A stretch of DNA of 64,000 nucleotides from Pararhodonellum marinum. GTDB taxonomy: Bacteria > Bacteroidota > Bacteroidia > Cytophagales > Cyclobacteriaceae. The stretch spans positions 124,001 through 188,000 of the forward strand of contig NZ_JACEFJ010000002.1 in NCBI RefSeq assembly GCF_015354735.1, read 5' to 3'. The notes beneath the pieces were generated by a model, which worked only from the letters and a program-made list of their open reading frames with translations, ran no database searches and had not been told where the DNA came from. The translations under genes and the position numbers were made by a program. Below, in pieces: positions 18,678-27,388 of the stretch; within the stretch, counting starts at the first letter, position 1; the number at the start of each line of letters is the position of its first letter.

Positions 18678-18776
18678 TGGTTTGGGATACTGGTGGTTAT
18701 TCTTGGATATTAGATTTTTTTTTGTTGTCAAAGTTGTCAGGGTTTTCATGTTTCCTTGATTGTCGTCCATATTACC

Positions 18777-19824
18777 GTCACTCTGAGTGAAGCGAAGAGT
18801 CTTCGAGGTTTCGGAGGGTATAGCCACACTTTTGACGTCACCCTGCCTTTCTACCGTCAGGTAACAGCTAGCTGAAAGGTCTTCGAAATTTCGAAGAGAT
18901 GCTTCGGCAGGCTCAGCATGACGGATAAGTACGGTTTGCCATTTGCTGTAATAACTCGACACCTTTTAATTCACCTTGTCTTTGCAAGTGGATTGCTTTC
19001 TTCCAATATTACCCCCCTGCCCCACGGTTGGAGGGTGGATTAGGTAGGGTCTTACTGAATTCTGTCTACCCTTAGGTAGAGGGTCTTCGGGATTTCGGGG
19101 GGTATAGCCACACTTTTGACGTCACCCTGCCTTTAAACCGTAAGGTATCAGCTAGCTGAAAGGTCTTCGAAATTTCGAAGAGATGCTTCGGCAGGCTCAG
19201 CATGACGGATAAGTACGGTTTGCCATTTGCAGTAATAACTCGACATCTTTTAATTCACCTTGTATTTGCAAGTGGATTGCTTTCTTCCAAAATTACCCCC
19301 CTGCCCCACGGTTGGAGGGTGGATTAGGTAGAGTCTTGCCGAATCCTGTCTACCCTTAGGTAGAGGGTCTTCGAAATTTCGGAGGGTATAGCCACACTTT
19401 TGACGTCACCCTGAGCTTGCCGAAGGGTCTTCGGGATTTTGGAAAACTTTGTACCTCTTTAGGTTTTTGCTGGGTTTGCCCTTGGCAGGGTTGCAAATTC
19501 TTCCATATTTTCCCCCCTGCCCCCCATATGGGGGGTGGATTTGTACAAGCTTGCAGTGGGGTCTTAAGGATTTCGGAGGGTATAGCCACACTTTTGACGT
19601 CACCCTGAGCTTGCCGAAGTGTCTTCAGAATTTCGAAGAGATGCTTCGGCAGGCTCAGCATGACGGATAAGTACGGTTTGCCATTTGCAGTAATAACTCG
19701 ACGCCTTTTAATTCACCTTGTCTTTGCAAGTGGATTGCTTTCTTCCAAAATTACCCCCCTGCCCCCCATAAGGGGGGTGGATTTGTACCAGCTTGCAGTG
19801 GGGTCTTCGGGATTTTGGGGACCA
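18777..19824. repeat. Mosaic tandem repeat, ~284-bp unit, three full copies and one shorter
   Basis: Starts of a shared block ('GGTATAGCCACACTTTTGAC') fall near 18817, 19101, 19385 and 19578. The first, second and fourth copies go on through 'GCTTCGGCAGGCTCAGCATG' and a block ending in 'TTGCAAGTGGATTGCTTTC', then a C-rich 'TTACCCCCCTGCCCC'. The third copy lacks the middle block. Internal 'CTTCGAAATTTCGAAG' forms a perfect small palindrome. No coding frame or transposase is seen. It fills the space between tenA and vsr. A related 'CACTCTGAGCGGAGCGAAG' fragment recurs near 24590. Confidence 0.85.
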
Positions 19825-19886
19825 TGAAACAACCTTGACCCATTAAGTGGAACTTCCCATCAAGGATACTTGGTTTAAAATGTGCT

Positions 19887-20366
19887 ATGTCGAAGTCTCA
19901 AAAACCTTATGCAGAGCCAAAAATCACCGTACCTAAATTCTGTGAGGAAAATGGTTTTTATACAACCAAACAGCGGTCTTACAACATGTCTCAGATCAAA
20001 GGGAAGAACACCAAGCCCGAACAGAGACTAAAAAAGGCACTTTGGCAGGCTGGAATCCGCTACCGAAGCAATAGGCGCAAACTTCCCGGAAAGCCGGATA
20101 TTGTTTGGATAAAATACAAGGTGGTGGTTTTTGTGGATGGAGCTTTTTGGCATGGGCATGATTGGGAAAACCGGCAAGCCAGCCTAAAATCCAACCGGGA
20201 TTTTTGGATCCCCAAAATCGAAAGGAACAAACAAAGGGATCAGGAAATTAACCACCTGTACAAGTCCAGAGGATGGACCGTTCTCCGATTTTGGGACTTT
20301 GAGGTGAAAGAGGCCTTGGGAAGTTGTGTCAAACAGGTATTGGATGCGCTATCGAAAAACCATTAA
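19887..20366 (+). CDS. vsr: Very short patch repair endonuclease (Vsr)
   Basis: The 159-residue protein has the Vsr motifs 'YNMSQIKGKNTKPEQRL', 'GIRYRSN', 'LPGKPDIVW' (catalytic Asp), 'VVFVDGAFWHGHDW' (His residues of the active site and zinc region) and 'WTVLRFWDFEV'. Vsr nicks next to T:G mismatches that arise when 5-methylcytosine deaminates, so it needs a resident cytosine-5 methyltransferase. None is adjacent; the only one in the window is the HpaII-type enzyme about 20 kb away. Both sides of the gene are repeat-rich DNA, which suggests a mobile or hot-spot location. Confidence 0.93.
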   Translation: MSKSQKPYAEPKITVPKFCEENGFYTTKQRSYNMSQIKGKNTKPEQRLKKALWQAGIRYRSNRRKLPGKPDIVWIKYKVVVFVDGAFWHGHDWENRQASLKSNRDFWIPKIERNKQRDQEINHLYKSRGWTVLRFWDFEVKEALGSCVKQVLDALSKNH

Positions 20367-20394
20367 GGAGCAGCTAGTCCTTACACCTTCGAGT

Positions 20395-20985
20395 TAATCT
20401 GATATCAAGTTGTCTAGTTGTCCCAATTAACTCATTTCTAAACCTTCAGGTTCGAAATTTAAGCGCTAAGATCGTTCTTCAGTTTGCTCCCCCCTCACAG
20501 AAACTGCCAAAAGCTTTGAACTTCCAGCTAACCCTCCGATATCCTGTTTTTCTGTTTTCTGCTTATCCGACTTCCGTTGTCGGGTTGTCACGGCCCACCT
20601 GAGGGGGCCAGTTGTCGGGTTGTCATTTCCGCTTTCGGCTTCCTTCACATTCTCCGATATCCTGATTATCTGTTTATCTGATTATCCAATTTCCCTTGTC
20701 GGGTTGTCGTGGCCCACCTGAGGGGGCCAGTTGTCGGGTTGTCATTTGCGCTTTCTGCTTCCTGCCCATTCTCCGATATCCTATTTTTTTGTTTCCAGCT
20801 TGTCCGTTTCTGATATCTCGATATCCTGTTCACATCACACTACTTTCACCTTTGAGCTTTGAGCTTCAAGCTTTTTCTCTAATCCTCTGTTTTTCTGTTT
20901 TCTGATTATCCGTTTTCTGATATCCCGATTTCCTGTTCTCCGAGCCCTACTTTCACCTTACACCTTCGAGCTTTCAGCTAAAAAC
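20395..20985. repeat. Hairpin repeats flanked by GTTGTCGGGTTGTC, plus short dispersed repeats
   Basis: Two ~115-bp copies (about 20530-20650 and 20655-20770) have the plan GTTGTCGGGTTGTC, a hairpin 'GGCCCACCTGAGGGGGCC', then GTTGTCGGGTTGTC again, followed by 'TCTCCGATATCCTG'. The same plan recurs in the array at 42.7-43.3 kb with another stem sequence. The right end (20841-20985) holds 'CTTTGAGCTTCAAGCTTTT' and 'TGTTTTTCTGTTTTCTG', which are reverse complements of parts of the array at 23.7-24.6 kb. No gene is supported here. Confidence 0.8.
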
Positions 20986-20988
20986 AAA

Positions 20989-21705
20989 TCAATTCCTAGT
21001 CACCTTCCCAATGCCAGAAACCTTCTCATTGACCTTGGTAGGATTACCGGAATAGTTGATCGAACCGATGCCATGGGCTTCTAAAGTCAGTTCTCCCTTA
21101 CAGTGTACTGATACCGATCCGATCCCCGAACTAAATACATCCACTTCATTGGCAATTAATCTGGAGGCATCGATGTTACCAATGCCTTCATTTTTCAGGC
21201 TAAAGGTTTCCGTTTGTCCCCTCAGTTCCAGGTTGCCCACCATATCCAAATCTGCCTCGACAGTATCCGCGTCCAACTCCAATATGATGTTGCCTACTCC
21301 TTCGCCTCTGATTCTGAATGCACCTACCTCCAACGCTTGCGTGGTTTTGATCTGACCGGCTCCCTGGAATTCAAGTTCTTGTAAATTAGCCAGTGTAAGG
21401 TCAATTTGAAGTGAATTATCACCCCAAAAGCGATTGTTTTTGCCTTTTAAACTCAATTCTAGCCAATCTCCATTTTGGGTTACCCTCAACTTTTCGATCA
21501 CCTCCGGGCTGCCTTTCATCGTGAGGGATTCTTGATCTCCCTGACTGATATTGAGATTAAACATGCCCTCCACTTTGAGTTTGTTGAAGTTTTCAAGCTC
21601 CATATACTCAGTTTCTACTGCTCCAGAGTATCTGTCACCTCCCGACCCGCAGGAAAACAGCCCTATAGATAGGATAAAGTATGCCATTAACAATTTTGTC
21701 TTCAT
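20989..21705 (-). CDS. Head-GIN (DUF2807) lipoprotein
   Basis: The signal ends in 'LFSCGSGG', a lipobox, so this 238-residue protein is a predicted lipoprotein. The body is the DUF2807 beta-helix-like repeat: an 'LKVEGMFNLNISQG' opening and repeated 'GxGxI/V' turns ('GAGQIKT', 'GEGVGNI', 'GIGNID', 'GIGSVSVHC', 'HGIGSINY', 'GIGKVTRN'). The family is abundant in Bacteroidota and of unknown biochemical role, probably an extracellular adhesive or structural protein. It is isolated between repeat arrays, on the opposite strand from the sulfatase that follows. Confidence 0.88.
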   Translation of the reverse strand: MKTKLLMAYFILSIGLFSCGSGGDRYSGAVETEYMELENFNKLKVEGMFNLNISQGDQESLTMKGSPEVIEKLRVTQNGDWLELSLKGKNNRFWGDNSLQIDLTLANLQELEFQGAGQIKTTQALEVGAFRIRGEGVGNIILELDADTVEADLDMVGNLELRGQTETFSLKNEGIGNIDASRLIANEVDVFSSGIGSVSVHCKGELTLEAHGIGSINYSGNPTKVNEKVSGIGKVTRN

Positions 21706-22038
21706 CTTTGTCTGGGTTTGATTTCTTGAAATTTACAAAAATTCTATGAAACAGTAACATTAGGACTTCGCCCCTGTACAAGGTTTTGTAAATTCCAATA
21801 AAGTTTGGGTCAGAAGAAAGAAGACCGGAGACCATGGATAATATGAATGAATATCATTCTGCATTATGCCTAACAAGAAAAAAAGATCTGTCTTTTGGCA
21901 TGTCTAACCAATAAACCATCAACTCTTTATCCAAAAACATTGCTTAAACGTGCATGGTAAAACTTAAACTTGTATTTTGCATTGTGGCTAAGCGAGGAGA
22001 TTTGTAACTATTTGTAAGCAGAGGATACATAATTCAAC
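21706..22038. other. Intergenic region between divergent DUF2807 and sulfatase genes
   Basis: This 333-nt stretch has no supported gene. It must hold both promoters. A near-palindrome GAATGA-ATA-TCATTC lies near 21845-21860, and 'TATTTTG' near 21973 partly resembles the Bacteroidota -7 element (TAnnTTTG). Neither is strong enough to call. Confidence 0.5.
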
Positions 22039-23673
22039 ATGGAAATTCTACCCCTTTTTGTCAAATACACAAAGACTTTAATTTCATCGGGCAGGTTTTG
22101 GATCATCTCAACCAGCTTTTTATGCCTTTCGTTTCTGCTATCTTGCTCGGAAAAGGAAAATGAATCTTTCCCTCCGCCCAATATCCTGATATTGATGGCA
22201 GATGATGTTTCATTTCCCCACATGGGCGCTTATGGCACCTCATGGGTCAATACGCCGACTTTTGACCGGATTGCCCAAGAGGGGCTTCTCTTTATGAATG
22301 CCTACACCCCCAATGCCAAATGTGCGCCTTCCAGAGCAAACTTTCTTACTGGTCGCAATTCATGGCAATTGGAGGAGGCGGCCAACCATTGGAACAACTT
22401 TCCTGAAAAGTTCAAGACCTTTATGGAAGCTTTGTCAGAACAGGGGTATTTTACCGGTCATACCAGAAAAGGTTGGAGCCCTGGCAATCCAGGTCAGATC
22501 AATGGCCAACCCAGGTTGCTTACAGGAAAGGCCTACAACAGCAAAACTTTAGAACCACCCACCACCCAGATTTCCAGTACGGATTATGCGGAAAACTTCA
22601 GGGATTTTTTGAATGAGCGGACTTCGGGGCAACCTTTCTGCTTTTGGTATGGGTCCATCGAGCCCCATAGGGCATACGAGTTTGGCTCCTCCCTCCGCTT
22701 CGGAAGAAAAACAGCTGAAATTGATCAGGTCCCTGGATTCTGGCCGGATGTGGATTCAGTGCGGATTGATTTGTTGGACTATGCCTATGAACTCGAATAC
22801 TTTGATGCGCAGGCCGGCAAGATGCTGGACATGCTCGAGGAGCTTGGGGAATTGGACAATACGCTGATCATCATCACCGCGGACAATGGCATGCCCTTTC
22901 CAAGAGCAAAAGGGCAATCCTACGAATATTCCAACCACCTGCCCTTGGCCATCATGTGGAAAAATGGCATTAAAAATCCTGGGAGAAAAATCGAGGACTT
23001 TATCAGTTTTATTGACATGGCCCCTACCGTATTGGAAGCTTCTCAGATTACCGAATCAACACATGGAATGCAGATCATCGAAGGCAAAAGTTTCATTGAC
23101 ATTTTCCAAACAGACAAAGATGGCCTTATCAATCCAAAAAGAGACCATGTCCTGATCGGTAAGGAAAGACACGATGTAGGCAGGCCGAATGATGTGGGCT
23201 ACCCCATGAGGGGCATGGTGAAGGGGAATTACCTGCTCGTGAAAAATTATGAAACAGACCGATGGCCAGCCGGCAATCCGGAAACCGGCTACCTCAATAC
23301 CGATGGAGGAGCCACCAAATCAGTCATCCTTAATCTTCGAAGAAGGGGTGAAAACCAACATTACTGGGATCTCAATTTCGGGAAAAGAATGGAAGTGGAA
23401 CTATATGACATCAGCAAAGACAAAGATTGCCTGAAAAATCTGGCCCATAATCCCGAATACCGGGCAGTAAAGGAATCTATGATCCAGCAGATGGAAGCAG
23501 CATTAAGAAGACAGGAAGACCCCAGGATGTTGGGTAGGGGGCATATTTTTGACGAATACCCTTACGTCAACCCCAATGATGTGGGCTTCTACGAAAAATG
23601 GCTGAAAGGAGAAACGCCGAATGCAGGGTGGGTGAATGAGTCGGATTTTGAAAAGGAGCCTGTTGTGGATTAG
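22039..23673 (+). CDS. FGly-type sulfatase, lipoprotein
   Basis: A membrane-export signal ends in 'FLLSCSEKE' (lipobox). The 544-residue protein then carries the sulfatase start 'PNILILMADDVSFPHMGAYG' (in pieces; metal-binding Asp pair), the modification motif 'CAPSRANFLTGR' (C-x-P-S-R, Cys becomes formylglycine) near residue 95, and 'IIITADNGMPFPRAKGQ', the second metal and sulfate-binding segment. It belongs to the N-sulfoglucosamine/heparan- or carbohydrate-sulfatase-like group. Together with the next sulfatase it suggests use of sulfated polysaccharides, typical of marine Bacteroidota. The anaerobic maturase anSME and FGE are not in the window. Confidence 0.92.
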   Translation: MEILPLFVKYTKTLISSGRFWIISTSFLCLSFLLSCSEKENESFPPPNILILMADDVSFPHMGAYGTSWVNTPTFDRIAQEGLLFMNAYTPNAKCAPSRANFLTGRNSWQLEEAANHWNNFPEKFKTFMEALSEQGYFTGHTRKGWSPGNPGQINGQPRLLTGKAYNSKTLEPPTTQISSTDYAENFRDFLNERTSGQPFCFWYGSIEPHRAYEFGSSLRFGRKTAEIDQVPGFWPDVDSVRIDLLDYAYELEYFDAQAGKMLDMLEELGELDNTLIIITADNGMPFPRAKGQSYEYSNHLPLAIMWKNGIKNPGRKIEDFISFIDMAPTVLEASQITESTHGMQIIEGKSFIDIFQTDKDGLINPKRDHVLIGKERHDVGRPNDVGYPMRGMVKGNYLLVKNYETDRWPAGNPETGYLNTDGGATKSVILNLRRRGENQHYWDLNFGKRMEVELYDISKDKDCLKNLAHNPEYRAVKESMIQQMEAALRRQEDPRMLGRGHIFDEYPYVNPNDVGFYEKWLKGETPNAGWVNESDFEKEPVVD

Positions 23674-23689
23674 GTGGTTTATTTTGGAT

Positions 23690-24590
23690 GGTGAAGGTGG
23701 TAAAAGGTGAAAGGTGAAGTAAATGGTAAAAATTGTAAAAGGTAAGAGGTTGTAGGTATGATGAACAGAATAACTGATATCAGAAAATTAGAGAATCGGT
23801 TAACTATTGAAAAGCTTGAAGCTCAAAGGTGAAAGCTGAAAGTAAATACAACTGAATGATGTAAAAGGTGAGAGGTAAGAAGTAAATGGTAAAAATTGTA
23901 AAAGGTAAGAGGTTGTAGGTATGATGAATAGAATAACTGGAAATCAGGAAATTAGAGAACCGGTTAACTATTGAAAAGCTTGAAGCTCAAAGGTGAGAGG
24001 TGAAAGGTAAGTAGTAAATGGTAAAAATTGTAAAAGGTAAGAGGTTGTAGGTATGATGAACAGAATAACTGGAAATCAGGAAATTAGAGAATCGGTTAAC
24101 TATTGAAAAGCTTGAAGCTCAAAGGTGAAAGCTGAAAGTAAATACAACTGAATGATGTAAAAGGTGAGAGGTGAGAGATAAGAAGTAAATGGTAAAAATT
24201 GTAAAAGGTAAGAGGTTGTAGGTATGATGAATAGAATAACTGGAAATCAGGAAATTAGAGAACCGGTTAACTATTGAAAAGCTTGAAGCTCAAAGGTGAA
24301 AGCTAAAAGTAAATACAACTGAATGATGTAAAAGGTGAGAGGTGAGAGATGAGAAGTAAATGGTAAAAATTGTAAAAGGTAAGAGGTTGTAGGTATGATG
24401 AACAGAATAACTGATATCAGAAAATTAGAGAATCGGTTAACTTTTGAAAAGCTTGAAGCTCAAAGGTGAAAGCTGAAAGTAGTTGAAAACATAGAACTGG
24501 ATATCAGGGTATCAGAAAACAGAGAACAGTGGAAAGTTTGAAGGGGGAAGGTGAAAGCTGAAAGAAGGGAAAACAACCATTTTACCCTCA
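23690..24590. repeat. Five-copy tandem repeat of 132-171 bp
   Basis: The block 'AAATGGTAAAAATTGTAAAA' starts at 23721, 23884, 24016, 24187 and 24358, so spacings are 163, 132, 171 and 171. The short third unit lacks a segment ('AAATACAACTGAATGATG' and following). Copies 2, 3 and 4 share 'AACTGGAAATCAGGAAATT' whereas 1 and 5 have 'AACTGATATCAGAAAATT', so the array was edited by unequal exchange or conversion. Every copy has 'GAAAAGCTTGAAGCTCAAAG', whose reverse complement is at 20.85 kb. Stop codons occur in all frames; I see no gene. Confidence 0.9.
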
Positions 24591-24815
24591 CTCTGAGCGG
24601 AGCGAAGCCTGCCCGATAAAGGTGGGAGTCTTCGTTATATTGGAGAACGCAGAAGTAATAAATCCGCGCATTACTTTTCTACAAATTAAAATGAATAGAA
24701 AGCACGATCTTAAAGTCCCCCAAATGAGGGATTTGGGGGGAAGCATGGAAAGTGAAAATCAACTGCAAAAACGGTCAATCCGATAACGTGATTGGCACTT
24801 TATAAAATAGTGACT
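24591..24815. other. Leader region before the second sulfatase
   Basis: It contains a copy of the 'CTCTGAGCGGAGCGAAG' repeat element (near 24590, related to the one before 18.8 kb) and a palindrome-like 'AAAGTCCCCCAAATGAGGG' with 'TTTGGGGGG' (near 24712-24740). No gene is visible. Confidence 0.5.
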
Positions 24816-26705
24816 ATGAAAACCATACTTCCATTCTTTATTTTGTCCACTTTGATCTTATTTTCCTGCGGGTCTGACAGCCAAAAAGAACTGCCCCCAC
24901 CCAATATCCTATGGATCTCTACAGAGGACATTGATCCGGCTTGGGGATGTTATGGAGATGATTATGCCACTACCCCAAACATCGACAAGCTGGCCGCTGA
25001 TGGATTTATCTATACGAGGGCGAGTTCTACTTCCCCGATCTGTGCCCCTGCTCGCTCCACACTGATTACCGGTATGTATGCCACTTCTTTGGGCACCCAA
25101 CACCTTCGTTCCGACGTTCCCCTTCCTGATGACCTGCAAATATTGCCCGAAATCCTCCGTGACAATGGCTACTATACCACCAACAATGCAAAAACAGATT
25201 ATAATTTCAGCGCGGAAGGCAGATGGCATGACAGCAGCAACGAGGCCCATTGGCGAAACAGGGAGGAGGGACAGCCTTTTTTTTCCGTGGTCAATTTCAT
25301 GATCACCCACGAAGGCCCCACCAACAATGCTAATCCTGAATCGGTAAAAAAAGACCTGGAACTCAGGCATGACCCTGAAAAAGCCCCTATCCCACCCTAT
25401 TTCCCCGACACCCCCAAAATGCGGGAAATCATGGCCCATGCCTATGACCTGATCAGCATCTTTGACCAAGGGGTAGGTGATCTGGTTCAACAGCTCAAAG
25501 ACGACGGATTGTATGACAATACCATCATCTTTGTCTTTTCAGACCATGGTTTTGGACTGCCAAGACACAAGCGATGGCTGAACAACTCCGGGGTGCACAT
25601 TCCCCTTGTCCTTCATGTGCCTCAAAAATACCGTCACCTGGTCTCCAACCTGAAAACCCAACAGGTAGATGACTTGGTCGGCTTTGTGGATTTTGCACCC
25701 ACAGTGCTGGGTTTGGCCGGCATAGCCCCATCTTCCTATATGGAAGGAAAGAATTTCCTTGGCCCTAAAGCGGAAATAAACCAGTACAATTTCGGGTTCC
25801 GAAGCCGGGCAGATGATTGCAATGACATGTCAAGGTCCGTTTTTGACGGTCGATACCTGTATATCCGGAATTATATCCCTCAGCTTCCTTACATTCAGGA
25901 AGCAGTTATTTTTACCCAAGCCAAGCAGGCCATGGCGGAAATTTACCGGACTAGAAATGAGAACGCCTTGCCATCACACATGGAACAATACTTTCATCCC
26001 AAAATGACTTTAGAGTTATATGACCTTGATGAAGACCCTTATGAATTGAATAACTTGGCCTTGAAACCCGAATATCAAGAACGCGTCCGGTCGTTTCAAA
26101 AAGAGCTGGATCAGTGGATGGTCAAGCACAGGGATTCCGGCATGCTCAATGAATCTGAATACATGCTCCGTGCCCAAGGAAGTTCAGTGTATGAAATCTT
26201 GAGGGATGGTGCACATTTCGATCCTGAGAAAACACTTGAAGCAATGAACCTGGTAGGGCAGATCGATGGCGGCTCTACCATAAAACGGATGCAGGATGAG
26301 GATCCCCTGATCCGATATTGGGGCTTGATGGCTTTGGAATACGCCGGGCTGAATTCCAGCTTATTACTTCAGGAATTGGAAATCATGTTGGATGATCCCT
26401 CTCCGATCAATGCCATTCAAAGCGCCAAAATGCTGATTCAATTTAGGGAAGATCCAAAAGCCTATGAAACCCTTGGCAAACACCTGCAAGCGGAAGAGGA
26501 AACCACCGTACTCCATGCAGCCATCGCCTTGAGGCTACTGGAAGAAAAAGCCAAACCGCTGATCCCTCTGGTCAAAGCCGAAATTTATCCCAGGTTTGAG
26601 GGGAAGGTATGGGGCAGGTACAAAAGCTGGAGCTACCCCATGTTTATCGGCATGGCTCTAGACCAAGCCAGGATCAATTGTGGGGAAGAAATTAGGGTGA
26701 ATTAA
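24816..26705 (+). CDS. FGly-type sulfatase with C-terminal HEAT-like repeats, lipoprotein
   Basis: Start at 24816 gives 629 residues with a lipobox ('LILFSCGSDS'). The sulfatase domain includes 'PNILWISTEDIDPAWGCYG', 'ICAPARSTLITGMY' (C-x-P-x-R formylglycine motif, near residue 76) and 'IIFVFSDHGFGLPRHKRW'. After a 'LYDLDEDPYELNNLA' segment near 410, common to the heparan-N-sulfatase-like group, residues ~480-620 form HEAT-like helical pairs ('DPLIRYWGLMALEYAG', 'SPINAIQSAKMLIQ', 'TVLHAAIALRLLEE'), an accessory domain often seen in Bacteroidota sulfatases. Not directly cotranscribed with the first sulfatase because of the array between them. Confidence 0.92.
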   Translation: MKTILPFFILSTLILFSCGSDSQKELPPPNILWISTEDIDPAWGCYGDDYATTPNIDKLAADGFIYTRASSTSPICAPARSTLITGMYATSLGTQHLRSDVPLPDDLQILPEILRDNGYYTTNNAKTDYNFSAEGRWHDSSNEAHWRNREEGQPFFSVVNFMITHEGPTNNANPESVKKDLELRHDPEKAPIPPYFPDTPKMREIMAHAYDLISIFDQGVGDLVQQLKDDGLYDNTIIFVFSDHGFGLPRHKRWLNNSGVHIPLVLHVPQKYRHLVSNLKTQQVDDLVGFVDFAPTVLGLAGIAPSSYMEGKNFLGPKAEINQYNFGFRSRADDCNDMSRSVFDGRYLYIRNYIPQLPYIQEAVIFTQAKQAMAEIYRTRNENALPSHMEQYFHPKMTLELYDLDEDPYELNNLALKPEYQERVRSFQKELDQWMVKHRDSGMLNESEYMLRAQGSSVYEILRDGAHFDPEKTLEAMNLVGQIDGGSTIKRMQDEDPLIRYWGLMALEYAGLNSSLLLQELEIMLDDPSPINAIQSAKMLIQFREDPKAYETLGKHLQAEEETTVLHAAIALRLLEEKAKPLIPLVKAEIYPRFEGKVWGRYKSWSYPMFIGMALDQARINCGEEIRVN

Positions 26706-26762
26706 AATCCAACTTGTTAAGGAAACAGAAAATTTCAACATGATAAGTTGGGTTTTCAAACT

Positions 26763-26808
26763 GGACATATTGAGTTGATATGTCCACTGTTTTAGGAACT
26801 GGACATAT
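26763..26808. repeat. Three GGACATAT boxes in alternating orientation
   Basis: GGACATAT (26763-26770), its inverted copy ATATGTCC (26778-26785) and a direct copy (26801-26808) lie in the 242-nt gap between the sulfatase and a small lipoprotein gene. They may be a regulator-binding site for the lipoprotein gene, but no factor is known. Confidence 0.5.
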
Positions 26809-26947
26809 CCTTTGCTTGTGTACACTTCCGATTGACATAGGCTGATTAGGTTATTTTATACTAATTTTTCCCCCTCAAAAAAAACACAGGCCCATTACAA
26901 CGCCGCTGCATTTTCCTTCGTCTAGGGGACAATCAACGGCTTAAATC

Positions 26948-27358
26948 ATGAAAAAAATTTACTTCTTGCTCTGTTTGGTCTTTTTGTTCAGCTCCTGCAT
27001 GGAGGAAGAGCCTTTTACAATGGGAGATGAGGAATTTTTGGTCGGTCAATGGACCAACCTTAAATACAGTGAAAGCGGCTTTACCATGGAAAAAACAAGC
27101 CAAATTCCTGAAAACACCTATGGGTTTATCATTCGTGGCGATGGCACCCTGATCCATCGTTCCAATTTGGGTTTTTGCGGTACCCCGCCCATCATCACCC
27201 AAGATTATCCCGGAAGATGGGAAGTCATTGGCGATATCATTCAGCTGGAATCCGAATTTTGGGGAGGGACCCACTTTCAGGAATGGAAAGTAACTTTCCT
27301 TGGTAAAAACCAGGTCCAAATCGAATGGATTACAAATGAGTATAATTATGAGGATTGA
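26948..27358 (+). CDS. Small lipoprotein, lipocalin-like
   Basis: A lipobox signal ('FLFSSCMEEE') leads to a 136-residue protein with the pattern 'FLVGQWTNLKYSESG', 'GFIIRGDGTLIHR', 'GRWEVIGDIIQLE' and 'WKVTFLGKNQVQIEW' that resembles short lipocalin-type Bacteroidota lipoproteins. The function is unknown. It converges with the injection-system gene to its right, 30 nt apart. Confidence 0.75.
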   Translation: MKKIYFLLCLVFLFSSCMEEEPFTMGDEEFLVGQWTNLKYSESGFTMEKTSQIPENTYGFIIRGDGTLIHRSNLGFCGTPPIITQDYPGRWEVIGDIIQLESEFWGGTHFQEWKVTFLGKNQVQIEWITNEYNYED

Positions 27359-27388
27359 TTGGTTTGTTGCCAAAACAACCAAAAAGCG

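Noticed and set aside
18680-24780. Insertion sequence around the repeats
   Set aside because: No transposase frame or terminal inverted repeats with target duplication are seen in this region.
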